From Liolophura sinensis (Eukaryota; Mollusca; Polyplacophora; Chitonida; Chitonidae), in NCBI RefSeq assembly GCF_032854445.1, contig NC_088300.1, positions 22,799,608 through 22,863,607 on the forward strand: a DNA stretch of 64,000 bases, in the 5' to 3' direction. The notes beneath the pieces are model-generated. The model made no database searches. It was given only the letters and a program-made list of their open reading frames with translations, and was not told the origin of the DNA. The stretch's first letter is position 1. Each line of letters begins with the position of its first letter. A program made the position numbers and the translations under genes. Below, piece after piece: positions 1 to 14,800 of this stretch.

Positions 1-170
1 GATAACATTTGTGACAAATTTTTTGATTAAATCCCACAGTATTAAAACTTTAACTTAATAAAAAAAAAGCGTAATAAAAAAATCAACATCATCATTTTTT
101 TCACTTGTCTTCAGCTGAAGAGACCATAAAATAAGAAAATAAACGAAGGAAAACAGAAGTCAGAACTTAC
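1..170 (-). other. SIPA1L intron, partial
   Basis: AT-rich intron sequence after the exon 9 donor. No further exon is seen. Confidence 0.8.
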
Positions 171-305
171 TGAGTTTTGACCCTGAGTCAAGAGTTGTTG
201 TCGTAACATGGTTTGTGGCGAGGTCTTTCATGTACTCCTGTCTTGTGCGAGTTGCCATGGCTATGAACTTCTCAGATCGATGAACTGCATTTTCTCCATT
301 TATCA
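171..305 (-). CDS. SIPA1L: SIPA1L coding exon 9 (last exon in window)
   Basis: 135 nt with CTTTTAG acceptor and ACTCA|GTAAG donor. Encodes [20 protein letters not shown] and [10 protein letters not shown], matching VINAENAAHKSEKF...TRTRQEYLKDLA. The next exon lies beyond position 1. Confidence 0.95.
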
Positions 306-3300
306 CTAAAAGACAGACAAACAGGGATTAGATATGTCTTGCCATTTCTAGCTCGTCTCTTCTGAGCCAAACAAGCCCATGCTGAACCATGTGTAAGTCT
401 TGGAAACTTTGTTTGACATGTGCAATGTGTGTTTGTCGCCATGTTTGCAGACAGCAGCCTGCAGCCCCGGTCAACACCCTGCAGCTGGGTCAGAGTAACG
501 TAAGATCACTTATGTTTACCCATAGCATGGACACAGGTTTCTTCTGGAGCCAGGCTCTCTGCCTGAGGAAATCCCCAGCCCCTACACACCAGAGTTCTCT
601 TGTCCACTTGGGCTTTTAACTAATTGTAACTATTACCTGTAATGTAAATTACATTTACCTATCCTCATGGTTTTGATCTGAAGATGAAACTTTCCATTAA
701 AAATGAATGGTAATAGGCATTTGCTCGAAGAAGGAGCTAATAATGCACAAAACATTACATCAGTCAAGTAACTTGACAAAATCTTTAACTGGATAAATTT
801 TTCAAATCCAACAATCAGCTGATGTAATCAATCCAAATGTCACTTAATTATTGAGTGAATATATTTTTGAAGATAACCTGGGACATATTTCACAACAAAC
901 AAACATGCCTGACTGTTGGTTATGTATTTGAACTGTTTGCTCCTAAACCCATCATTTACCCATTATCCCAGCTAGACTGAGATATTTCCTGACACGATGG
1001 CCTGAGCAGCCTGGTTACATTTGATTAGCGGGTCTCTGGCTCTGGCTATAGCATAACCTCCATGCCTGAGATACCCACTGCCTCTGACACTATATTAACA
1101 GCCGGGTTTGTGTATTGACACAGAGAAGATTTGTGCATGTGTGTTTTGTAGCTTCCTGTTGAGACTGCACATCCCACATTAGCCAACCTGAATTCCGCTT
1201 CAGTGTCCCTTCTGAACGTTAACACACCTGAGGCTCTCAGTCACTACACACCTCAGATTTTGAGGCAATGGAGAAGGTTAAAAGATACAGTGATGTTCTA
1301 ACAATAATTTCAACAGTCAGGTTACATTAATTAGAAATATTTAGAATTCTTTGTTTTGAAGGCCAACTGTACCACAACGAAATTTTCAAGACAAAATCAA
1401 AATAAAGAATTGGGGATTAAAAAACTGAAGTTCTTCTTGAAATTGCTGAGGTTTTATATTCCATTCTCAGTGTAAGATCTTATCGTTAAGTTATTTCTAT
1501 TTATTTTATTTATTTATTTGATTGGTGTTTTACGCCGTACTCAAGAATATTTCACTTATACGACGGTGGACAGCAATATGGTGGGTGGAAACCGGGCAGA
1601 GCCCTGGGGAAACCCACGACCATCCGCAAGTTGCTGGAAAACCTTCGTTGCCACGTACGGCCGGAGAGGAAGCCAGCTGAGCTGGACTTGAACTCACAGC
1701 GACAGCATTGGTGAGAGACTCCTGGGTCAGGATGGGTCAGCTTTACAAAAATGTTTCAATGATTTCGCCAATTTAGTCCTTGGGTCTGGAAAAGTTTTCC
1801 TGCAGCTCATAAAATATAATATAAACTAAGGTTGAGAGGATGGTAGTACCTCGTCTTTAAGATAGACTACAAATAAGCTACAAAAAACCAACTGTTGCTT
1901 CATATAACTTCAACCTCCATGAAAATGCCTCTGACACAGTACATGGTAATGTTGATAAAGACTTTAAAGCAATTAGTCTGTTTGTTATGCAAATTCTTTG
2001 GCATAAATGTTCTGTCTGAGAAGTTTAAGTCCGTAACTTTAATGTCCTGTCTCCAATGTTACATCATAATACATCATTGGACATTTCCAATGGGTCTTGA
2101 CAGGTTCCACAATTTGCTAACTTGATTGTAACTAGCCCAGAAACATTGCTTAAAATGCATGTGCCATGGTAGTTAGAATCAATTTTTAATCTGCGAAAAC
2201 TTATCACTGTCGAGTAGCTTTATGTTGATACTTGTAAGAATTTTACTTAAACCCTTAGGAAAGGATCTTGTATGTACGAATAATGCTTTAAATGCATGTA
2301 CCTGGCATAAAGAACGGCTTTCCCCCCGTCCCCTCCCACCATAATGCTGGACTCCGTAGTATAAGTGAAATATTTTTCAGCATGGCATAACACACCATTT
2401 TTCAAATAAATAAATGAAGCCTTGGCATCGAGTCTTTCCATGTCTTATCCTGTTTTAAATAAATTAAGTATGTCTGTTCTGGTTTATCTACATGCCACTC
2501 TCTCAGCAGAAACAATAACTCTTCGTTTCTTCCTAAAACGAACAATTTGTTAACACAAAGTTCTTGTAACCTTCCTTAACGTATCAATAAAATACAACCT
2601 TTTCAGACATAAGCATAATTATCTCCCTTGAATGCACCTGGATACACCAATTTATGTTGAGTTGTTCCCCCTTATCCCAAACTTCTCAAGAAGTACTTAC
2701 ACATTTCCAGTAGGATATCACCCTACCTTCAAAAACAACCTAAAAACACTCTCCAAAGTCCAACAAAACGCTCAGAATCTATCACAAAATTTATAAATTA
2801 GTCATGGGTGAAATTTTAGGTCAAATACAGACAGAAAAATTATTTCAAAGAGCTAACAATGCACAGGTGAATTTAGCTATTCATTAACTGCTTACTATAC
2901 CAACCTTTTGCAAGCAGAAAGTCTGCAAATTCCTGAGATTTAGTAAATGTTGCCCCTTCAGGGATTGGGGGCCCAAACGGAGGTACATCTTTGGAGCGGC
3001 TAACGGCCACACTATGGAGTAAATTTCACAAAATGTTCAATTCATACTTTCAAAAAGAGACATGGTGATCTTAAGCCTTTAATGATATAGCAGGTAAATA
3101 GGGAAGATGACATCTACATTCACATAACATTGAAATACAGGGTACCAAAAGAGTAATGCATAGCTTAAATGTACACTTTTAAAAACCATCCGATGTCATT
3201 TTTAACCAATGAAAGATTCAGGCTGTCAGTAATCATGAAGTAAGCATCTGAATCTCTTTCAGCCATGACACCAGGTCACAACATCTCCAAGTACACATTT

Positions 3301-6300
3301 CTTTTGGGGCAAGTATACAGATAAACCATTAAAACAATTAATAAGTGAAAATACTTATTCAATTTATTTATTTATTTCCCTGATTTATGTTTTACGTCGT
3401 ACTAAAGAATATTTCACTCATACGACGGTGGCCAGCATTATAGTGGGAGGAAAACAGGCTCTGGAAACCCACGACCATCCGCAGGTTGCTGAAAGGCCTT
3501 CGAACATACGGTCAGAGAGGAATCCAGCATGAGTTGGACTTGAACTCACAGCAACCACACTGGTGGGAGGCTCCGGAGTGAATGCGCTGCATTGGCATGT
3601 TAACCCCCTTAGCCATGGAGGCCCGCTTGAACATACTGGATTGAGAATCAATTGTATATACCAGAAAAATATGCTATTCTCTAAATGTTCACATTAATGC
3701 TGACATATCAAAAGAAACCGACCTACCTGTAGCGAACATTATCTGTGTTTGAATTATGCACTTTGACGATGATAAATACATGTTGAAAATGTGAGCGGAC
3801 GGCTTTGGGAGTAAATGGAAGAGCACCTTGTTCTTGAAACACAATTGTCACAATGTCATTACCAATGTGACGCTTGCGCAGCAACTGTAATTACAACAGG
3901 TACAACAATGCGATCAGACACAGCCTCTAATACCAGCACGAGACGATAACCAATGCAAACTGTGTAATCCATTTCAATATGTAAAAGCATATAAAAGACT
4001 TCTAAAGCTACAGAAATGCTGGAGTTTGGTGTTGTTTAAATCTTTACAATAGAGAGTTGTTATCCTTACTACTTATTTAAAGTCACAGGAGATTCACATT
4101 AACCACTACAATCTGGTATCGTATTTTCACAACAATAATCTAAGCAACAGGTTGAAGATTTTCCCTCGTAAGCCTCATTATATCAGCATCAAAAACACAT
4201 TCTCCAATTCTTCACCAACTTGCTGTAGAAAGAATGCATCCCGTACCTGTTGTTTATTATTTGCTGTGTACGGTAACATTGTGGACACATGAAACATGAT
4301 CTCAGTGTCACCATATTTAGCAAACAGAGAATGGGTCCCAGTGGAATCCGCTGAAAACATCAAAATGAAATACCATACATAAACATGCCTTAAGGTTCAT
4401 CATCAAAAATTCTACATAAGCATAATCTAGGTGTAACTTTATGTTAAGAAAAAATCTGAAAATCCCTGTTGAAATCTTCACTATACATTTAGCTGGGTTA
4501 TCTCATATCTCAACTGCCATTCGATTAATCAAGGAAAAGAATATTTTGAGAATCAATGAGTTTGGGATAGCAATGACAAAAGTTGTGAACTTCAAAATAT
4601 TCAAAACAAACTCTCACTTTTGTTGTCTAATTGTGCTCGGTACTTCTCGAAGCCTTTCAAGCGCACTCTTTCCCCAATACAATTCAAAAACTCCTCAAAA
4701 GCAGGACTAGCAGATTCTGTAAATAGCAAAGAAAAATGTGAAGAAAACTGCCAAGTATCTGGTGCATAAGTATTCAAACCAGCTTGTACAAAAGCAAATT
4801 TTACATGGCAAGAACTATTTAAAAACACATGGACATACATTATGTAAAAGCAAATTACATTGTCGGACATCATCACAAAAATCATACGGCTAGGACAAAC
4901 AACTATTTGCCTTAGTCACAGTATTTGTCCTAAAGACGCACTCCAAAAGAATAGTTTTTTAGTGACAAGGGAAAGATTTTTTCCCTTAATTGGATCTCCT
5001 GAAATAGCAAAGATATATTTTTATATATTTAAACACAGGTGCAGGATCTCCAACACCTAAAATGAACCCTTATGCAGTGCTAACTACTTCCACTATCAAG
5101 TCTACTGAGTCAAGTACTAACCATTATTATACATTTCTTCCTCTGAGGACTGACCAGCCCGACAGTACATGATGCCAACTTTGTAGGTTGAGGAAATCTG
5201 TAACACACACGGCAACAACAACAACGTCAATATGGCAGACAATGTTTAGAAATGTATTTCCAATATGATGATGGTATTCAGTCTCAATATCTTTTTCATT
5301 CACACAACAATACTGGACACTTACCTCACTGATTAAGCCTACACCCCCCAAGATATCTGATATCATCCAAGACGTATAGATTTTACAACCCTCTACATTT
5401 ACCCTGTCTACCAAAAACTACCTCAATATTTTTTTTTTTTTGTTACCATTTACATGTCCATATAAAAAAACTTTAGGCACTGGGTAGGATCCACAAAGGT
5501 ATCAAAATTAAAGCACTCAGGCACATTCTTTTCTTTCGATCTTACGAATGCACTGCTATAAATCCTGCTGTTACTAATCTAATGCTATTCATCTAATTTA
5601 TTTATTTATTTACTTGATTGGTGTTTTACGCCGTACTCAAGAATATTTCACTTATATGATGGCGGACAGCATTATGCTGGGACAAAACTGGGCAGAGCCC
5701 ATGGGAAACCCACAACCATCTGCAGGTTGTTGACAGACCTTCCCACTTATGGTCGGAGAGGAAGTCAGCTATTCATCTAAAATGCCATACTCAAAAGCGT
5801 ATCAATATAGGTTATGGCTCTGGCGCAAACATTCCAGTGTAAGGTCACAAAAGATTCCAGTTTGTGACCTCAATGATAAAGTTTAAGTTGTTAAAACCTG
5901 TTGCAGTATAGCCTGACAGTTTTAGCATTCTGTTTTGACGCCACAGTGAAACTGGGACACATCATTATTTAACAGGTTTATTGCCATGATTTGGTTCCAC
6001 TTTAAAACTAGTTTTCTGTAGAACAGGTGTGAGCCATATGACAGTTTCTGTTGCCTTACCCCTTGTTCATCCAGTTTGATGAGCTGCTCGGCAGTTTTGG
6101 GGCTTGCCGTGGCCTGACGCAGACATGACAGTTGCAGCTCTGGTAAAGTGTACTCCAGCACATCTTTAAACGGGACTCCACGAGAACTGGACAGACGACT
6201 TGAGGATGGAATTGCATCTTCTAAAATTGCACCACGGAGAGCTGTTAACTGAAATTAACAAACACATAACACTTAACAAATGGTTCAAATATATAATATC

Positions 6301-8844
6301 CATTTGATCTCTTAAGGTTTTCTAAAAATGAACTGCACTCACTCGTAAGTTTTTATATCACAAATGGAATACGCACCTCACAGTTGAATATTATGAATTC
6401 TGTTCATAGCATACTAAATTATACATCAATCTGGAACATATACTTATTACAAAAGTAGGTCTTACAGATATTTGAAGATTAAAGAATAATCCAAACACTG
6501 GCAAAATTTGCTTACATTTCAGGAAAATATGTGCATTACAGTGAAAGAATGAAACAGCATTCCATAAATATGTACACCAATATAATGTAAATATGTGAGG
6601 GAGAATGCCTGGTGACTTCCTGATAACCTCATTCCCATATATTAGGCCTGTTCTGAATTAAAAGTAACATGATGATCCACAATATGAAAGAAATTATATA
6701 CATGCACTTTTTCCAAACCGCTCCAAAAACTGTAGTGTTGCTTCAACATGTATATTACATTAAACCACTGTTAAAGACAGTGTTTGGTGACATTACTCAA
6801 GCTGAAGAATCAAACTGATCCAGAGAAAAACAAACATTGAAGCAAAAAAATACAATATGTAAACAATATGATAAGAATGCACTAAGGAATGTAAATGTCC
6901 TTTGAAGGCCAACAGGTTGAGCTCTAAGAAATCTCTCTCTCTTGGAACCATTAGAAGACTATTATGTTCCCTTGACATAATCAGTAGTAAGGACTGACAG
7001 CTTTCAGGGTCAGGTGGTGAGGTCAACACACAAAGAGGAATAATCACTGGCATACCCTACTGATCACTGAGCCCTCTTCAAATCAGCCAGATACTTCAAT
7101 ATTTCAAGATTTTAAACAGAAGGAATGTTAAATAATACCTTTAATCGTTAGATGGCAATGGTCGGATCAAAGACTTCGGACACTTGAAATGCTTTATCCA
7201 AATTTGGGGACATACTAAACTGGCTTGAGTTAGGCTGGGTAATTTGAGGTCCATTAACAGTTAAGGAGAACCACATCTTAAACCCCTTGTGAGTTCAAAG
7301 CCTCTAGGACCACCCAAAGCTGATCACAAACACTTTGGCAGCTGTTGAATGATAAACACTACCGTCCAATCAAGGCCTGTTTGAGAGCCTAGGCAAAACT
7401 TTAACTTCAAAAACATGTGCTGGTATGCAGGGATTATCTGACTCATTCTTACCAAACTTTACCTCCCCTTTATATAATATATGCATGTAAAAAGCAAACT
7501 TGTCCATAAAAAGAAAATGTACATATTTGGAAAATAAATCATAAACTTCAAGGGCCACTTTCACCAAGCAGCTTACAGCATTTTTTAATTGTACATTTGT
7601 TGCTTAATATTTTGTATGTCACCATTACTGTACCATTTAATTTACATGTACACTATCGGGCATACAGGACATCTCTCTGAAATTGGCCCCTAATCCTTAT
7701 ATAAAAAAAAACTGAACAATTTTTAACTGTGTCAAATAATACAATATGGTGAACACGACAGTCATGAAAAAGTTGTAAGGCTACATTGCAGGCTTTGGCG
7801 TTTAAACGTTTTTAGAATGTTGCAAAGTGACAGAAGCACTGTCTCATGTCTTACATACCCTAACAAATCTGACTAGTAAAGTATAACTTTAAATGCGATT
7901 TGAAAAAATAATTAAAAAAATATTGAAGACTAAAAGACAGTTAAGGCCAAATTTAAACTTTAGACAAATAATAAAATAACCTGTCCAGATCAGACACATT
8001 CCTCCATTATGCCAAAACTTGACACATTATATTCTCTGAGGTTAAATATATTGAGAAATTTAGTATATATAAAACTTGAAACTATATTCCGTTTATATTT
8101 AAGTCACGTAAATATATGTAGAAAAGAGAAAATGGCTTTACACTTACATAATCAACAGACTTCTGCTAAGTCAAGAAGGTTAATATCCATGTCAAGTGCT
8201 GCAGATAAACTGGTCTGTAATTGGAGCGCCTCCTCAATTACATGTACATCTTTGAGGTTAACTTAAAATAACAAACTGTCACGTGGAAAAAACTTGACAA
8301 ACTACTATGCCGCTCATAAAATTGAAACCCAGCTTGAAGTTAAAGATGTAGTGGGTAGATTGGTCATCAGGGGGTTGTAACACAGGAGTGTGAATGGTTT
8401 TTATGGATATATGTGTCTGTCAGCAAACATTAGTAATGTCAGAGTGAAAACTCTACACACACTGTGAGTTACACACATCTCTGAACAGGCTTGTCTGAGG
8501 TTTACATACAAACAGGCAAGACATTGATACTGTCACAGGGGTGCCCAAAGAGGGGCACACCACAGCCTGGGTCACATCACAGCCTGGGTCACACACTTAT
8601 ACCATAAATAATAGTTTTTTCTACATCACTTCACTGCCTTATCTGGGGTGGATCTTGCGACAGCTGACATAACACTGGATGAGTAACTCTCACCATCAGG
8701 AAGAAACTATAAATTACAAGTTTTCTTTTAGATACTGTATACCTTGATGCTTTAGCACGTACATGTATATTTCTGTTCAGCTGAATAACACATACTGTCT
8801 TCCACTCAAAATGAATTACATGTACATACAAATGCCTACCCTTG

Positions 8845-8898
<54 letters not shown>

Positions 8899-11800
8899 TG
8901 TATATATATGTACATATATATAGTAATTCTTTAAATTTCGCATGTTTGTAAGGAGTTTATTTAAGCATATTCTGAAGGCATTATTCTTTATAGACTTACA
9001 AAATTATACTTTTTGTGAAGCTCTGAAACTGGCCAATCCAACCAGTGTAGTATTGTTTCCAAAATCAGATTCAAAATGGTCGAAAAAACAAAACAAAAAG
9101 ACAACAACAAAAAAAATATGAACCACAAATGCAGAAACTTAAAAATTAATGCTGAATTTGAAATGTACTCCTCTGCTTCACTGAGTCCACTGTTTTTCTC
9201 CTGATACAAGAACTAGATGATCTACTGTTTAACAAATATAAGAAACAGGGCCAACAAAACGCCTTATGCTCAACTGAATACCTTAATAATACCACGTACA
9301 TTGCTTCCTATCTTCACGACAAACAGAGTCAAGGATGTGTTGTTTCAATCGACAGTTGGGATATTGTACGATATTAAACAGTATCATAATTTGTACAGCC
9401 TGGGTGTGTTCATTGTGTTGATATGTGACAATCTCAAGCAAATGGCCAAAGTTTGAAGAACAGTGCCTACAGGGCAAAGCCTAACATCTTCTAAGTACAC
9501 AGGTATAGATTGACACTGATCTTTGTGGTGGACAATTTACATACTGCGAGTTACAGTACACTCAGGCCACCTGTTACAACAACGACAAGCAGGTAGTTTG
9601 GCATTGTACAGCGCCACTGCTTATGTCAATATTTCCAAATCAAGAGCCATGGACAGAGAACTGTTCTATTTCTGTCTTCATAAGAACAAGATCGCTGAAG
9701 CTGTCGATATGTCCCCACATACACAAACATTGACAAAGCCACAGTGCTATGCTGATAGAATCTCTAGTGTCAACAATGATCCACACATGCCAGAAGTTCA
9801 GCCGGGAAAAAAAATGTCAAGGGGAAATACTCCTTAAACAGTTTTCTTGGCAATACGACCTTAAAGATGACATTTGTGCATATTCACGTGAGCTAGTTGG
9901 CTACAGCAGCAAACTATTTTTAAATCAGTTGAAATCAGGTCATGTGATGACATCCACAATATAGATCTGATACTCTTAATAACTGTCTTTTTACATATAA
10001 GTATAACACATGCATGTCACGGGTAAACTGTACTCACAGACTGTTCAACAGGCAGGAGTAACACAGAAGTTTGTACAAGGTTTTGTTAATCATATTTATA
10101 ATTGTGAGATGGAATCCACGTCCCACAAGCTCTGAATCCATCCTTTACACTAGTCACACAGTTGCCACTAGGCCAGAAGAGCCCTCATGTTATATGTTTT
10201 CCACCACTATAAAGCGCCATTCAAGTACAAATCTTGCAGTGGAGATTAATTTTTATGGATACTGTTTTGGTAGCTAATTTATTGGCTCATTTCGTACTTA
10301 ATACAATGTGATATTTAACATTGAAAAAATCATGAACTTTTATGGGTCTTTTTCAAGGGTATTCAAGTTCTTTAACAGCTTTGAAAAACTGAATGATTTC
10401 AGGGACCCATGGAAACCTTGTTCTTAAGGATGAAGATCAATATCAAAAGAAAACAGTTTACACTTTACTTGTAATTTCATGTAAATGTGCATGTTATCAT
10501 GTTTGATAAAGTAACAATGGCTCTATCAAACTTTTATACAAAGTGGAATAAAACTAGAGCATATATTAGTAGTTAGCAACACAACTACATGTAGCTGTGA
10601 CCTTACAAATCAACAATGCCCTCCATCACTAAGCATCACTTACCTCACTGTTCCTACAGATAATCCTGTACTGATATTGTCCGTAGTCTGCCCGGCCGTT
10701 GTTGTTGTCTCGCTCGTCAAGCCTCTCTCTCCTAATACTGACTGCTACAGGACCCAGGTTCTCGTCTATGCCAAAATAGTTCTGATGATCTGAAGGTGGA
10801 CAAATTGAGGCATTCTAACTATGCACAAACAAACTCAGAGCTGTTCTCATACATATATTATGTGATCCGTACTAGTTAAGCATGGAAATGGGATCTGTTT
10901 TATGTAATAGTACAATATTTGTTAAAGATGATTTATCTGTTCACAGACATGTGCATGTAACTTTACTGCCGCTTTCAATATTATATTGTAGTTCAGTTAC
11001 ATAAAGACCTTCACCTTATACTTTTTTATGTAAAGTTTAAATCCATTAATCAAACTGATCAAACTTACATGTAAGTGGCCTTACAAGGTGGATGAATCAA
11101 TCAGATTGAAGCAAAAGGTGTCATAAAAGATGCTCTGATGTAAAATATAGTAATTTCAGTCACTTCACAAAGCTATAATCATAAGCACATTAACAGAGCA
11201 TTCTGCTAAAATTAAGGTATCACTATCAACAAGCCTCTTTTGCAGAAGACTATAATTTCCTAAATGGCAATTGGATCATGGAGGACAATAGAAGTTTATC
11301 ACAGAAAATGACAGCTGCATTCCATTATCGTGTTGCAGATTCGTGTTCATGAAGACACAAATCTGGAAAGTAATGAATTTCAATCTACATGTAAATCCTC
11401 AATACACATACTTATATCATCTGTTTTCACTACAGGGTTAAAAACCAGTCTTATATTACACCTAGTGACACCTGAACGTAATTGTAGTCCTGATTACACG
11501 TACATATGTAGCTGTTCAGGTGAGCCTTAAACCGTTATAGGAATGTCAAAACCACAAGAGGGAAGGACAAACATGCAACCCTGTCTCTTTGTACCCTCTG
11601 GAGGTTATCACTGAACATAATGGTAACCTACCACATGCCTGTTTTGTGGTCAGTACTGATACATGCACATGTATTTATAGAACACTTCTGACAGTTATGC
11701 TATACATGTAAAGATAAAACACTTGTTTGAATTTGTATACATGCATGTAGCATTGACTGTGATAGAATTCTATCCTTAGCTACATGTGTAATGATACATA

Positions 11801-14800
11801 TCAACCATTACATACTATAGTTCAAATGTTTTGATATATTCTGGCATAAATTCACTCCATGTATAAATTATGGTATTTAAGTTCACTCAACAATAAATGA
11901 TGTGTAGCCTACTTGAATCTGTTACTAATCAAATTTCTAACTGACATCCACCCAAGATCATAACAAATATATACTTATCAAGCCTGTACATTTAGTAATT
12001 GGATAACAATATTACCCACGTAAAGCTTGATCCTGGGGCATATCAACTAAATTGATTTTCACAATTTCAATAACAGCAAGATAAACATTTAACCTACAGG
12101 TAATGTCTGGATATAAGTAGGTCATCAGCCATTTAACTCCTGGCATTTCTCTTTTTTCCTTGATACAAATTAATTTATCAAATGTAAAAACATCTCTTAA
12201 TTGTTTGATTTGTTGTAATGAGGCAACACACATATACATGTCCATGAAGGTGCGACTTGAATGTCTGTGATATAGATTTATATGAACTCTCTAACACCTG
12301 ACTGTATTGCCCATGCTTGTGCACACATGTATATTATGGGAGTTGCCACAGAAATACCACGTAACAAATGCACTACATGTGCACTATTGTAACCTTGCCC
12401 ATATAAGTGTATTTATACAATTCCATAGAACCTTATGTATGAATTTAGCACACCCGTTGCTTGTTTGTAACACGTACTGGTATCAGCATTAAGGCAAGAT
12501 TTGTACATTTGAAGAGGCTTATTAATCTAGTATTGTTCTATAAATAAAGGTAAGCTGAGCTTACTGATGCATGTTTTAAGTATTGTGTAAAACCATATAC
12601 AGGTACCGCTCCATATGCATGTAAAATTGTGTTGATCAGATTGTGTGTCTTTAACAATATCTATGACCTTCAACACTACATGTAACATAGTTAGTGTGAA
12701 TACGCACTTCTGTTATTGAACAGTGTTGTTGCACAGATCCACACAAATGTGATATCATACTACAATACTGGATGTATGCACATGTTAAAACTATTAATCT
12801 GTTCATGTTTAATCTGGATACTACACATACATTTATAGATGAATGTGAATGTAGATATACAGGATTACTTTCCCTAACTATTCATGAGCACAGAAATGTC
12901 TACTGTTATCCCTGTCCAGTCCACATCAAGGTCTGCCGGAAACCTGAACCTAGCTTCTATCAACCATCACATCAAAGGTGCACATAACACAGGTCACATT
13001 ATTCCCTACATAATATACGTGATGATATTCTATATGTGTTCTCTATGTGCCTACCTGAGAAGAATAAAGTACACCTAATTAACTACACAGGTATTTCTTA
13101 GGTGAACACAGGTATGTCACGATAGGAACTACAGGTCTTCTGGTACGCCTGATGTCGTGATGTACATGCAGCTTGTGTTGGAAGTTTGTGGAACCTTGAG
13201 TGTTGATTTCACAGTCAGATCTGTCAGATCCAGATCCAAGGCATAATGTCTTGGCACTAACGGGCATCCATAATTCATATATGCTTAATACAATGTGCAT
13301 GTGCCTGTACAATGTAAGCATAAAAACTACAGAATGTGTGTCATTCACCTCTAGGTTAGTAGTTCAGGCTCTTCTACATGAAATAATCATTGCCGGGCAT
13401 ATTTCAACATTCTTTATTAAGATTATTTACTGTAAATCTTCAAACCTTTTCAACCACTAAAGCACTTTTTCAGTGGAATTTACGAATATAATTATAATGA
13501 AAAAGACGTCATAAACCTGATGTGTTTGGGTCAATAAAGATGTAAATTATTTCTCTACACCTAACAGTTCTCTCAGAATGTTTCAAAATATTGGTTGCAG
13601 AGGCAGCTGAAAAGGTTGAATGGTTAGGGTAATATCACCTCCTTTTGAAGATAATGTTGACTCAAATTACCGCATTTGAAAATGAGCAATTGGCATGAAC
13701 AGTTCTCCCAAAAACAAGTAGGTTCCAAGCCGAGTGAAAATGCATCATTCTCTGTGGATGTGCAGCTGTGCTTGTGATCTAAATCTCTGCTTTATGTTCA
13801 CAACTATGCAGAAACACAGTGATGTATTACAGAAGGTGATGTATTACAGAAGTGATGTATTACAGAAGGTGATGTATTACAACAGAGCAATGTTAACCAA
13901 GCAAAGAAGCCCATTCAAAAACGATACTCTTTCTGACTGAAGCAGCGAAATGTAAACAAAAGCCAAAACAAACAAACACAAAAAAAACAAACAAACAAAA
14001 ATAAAATACCCACCACATCCATGAAAGAAGTGCCTGTAGTAAGAGGCTCCATGGTCCACGTATTCCATGACATGACCTTTATGGGACACAATGGGGGAAA
14101 GGGGCTGATTTGTCAATGAGCTCGATGAGCAATCCAAAATGGCCACCCCTGAACAAGAGGGTTGACGCACATATGAAACAGTATTTTTGTACACAGAGCT
14201 GTTTGATGTGGGGACATTTTCTGTGAGCTGTGGCCCGAGCCAAACATATCATACGTTCTTCCTCACCGCCCAATTCGTTTCTGAAAAACGGGCAGCTCTC
14301 CACCATGTCCACTGCTTTTATTATCACCATCGTCAGTTTCAGAGAGTATGTCCGGATCCTCTCGACAATTCGGAATGCTGTTCCGATTAGCGGAAGCAGC
14401 CGAGGCTCCTGTCGTTGTATTCCTGCGCTTAAACCCTGAATTCCTGTTCTGAATTATCTCCCTTAGGTTAACACCTAAGCTCTGACAGTCAAAATGAACA
14501 AATGCTTTGCGTCTGAGTTTGTCGTCTGATTTGGGATCAATCTCAGGTGCAGTGCTGTCAGCACACGCCTTGTTGTAACATCCTGTCCGCCAGAATCGGG
14601 TTTTGATCCACGTAGCTTTTTGAATATCCCAGAGCTGCCTTCACCTGTGATTGACTTTGCTCTCGCCTTGCGATCTTTGTGGGGTTTGCTCTTGGTTTTT
14701 GGTCTTGAACTTTGACTAGAGCTACTAGATTCATTAGTTTCTTGGTCCACTACTGCAGAACCATTTGCCACCCTGTGCCCTGCTGCACTGCCACTGTTAG

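Larger units (their letters stand above)
306..2904 (-). other. SIPA1L intron between exons 8 and 9
   Basis: About 2.6 kb of AT-rich intron. It contains two SINE copies in opposite orientations (1499-1740 and 2316-2418). The short open frames here have no recognisable homology. Confidence 0.8.
6249..10643 (-). other. SIPA1L intron between exons 2 and 3 (4.4 kb)
   Basis: AT-rich intron. It contains a short duplicated CACAGCCTGGGTCACA motif (8562-8596), a CA/TA microsatellite (8845-8922) and a degraded copy of MITE family B (8923-9090). No other exon is recognised. Confidence 0.75.
10790..14013 (-). other. SIPA1L intron between exons 1 and 2 (3.2 kb)
   Basis: AT-rich intron with frequent ACATGTA motifs. 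It holds MITE family B copy 13430-13629 and a 19-bp tandem repeat at 13819-13882. No other exon recognised. Confidence 0.75.

Noticed and set aside
14137-14685. Possibility that SIPA1L here is a pseudogene because of frame breaks
   Set aside because: Eight introns with correct sites and phases, eight clean downstream exons and a kept catalytic residue argue for a working gene; the same sort of break occurs in CPSF2, pointing to sequence errors.
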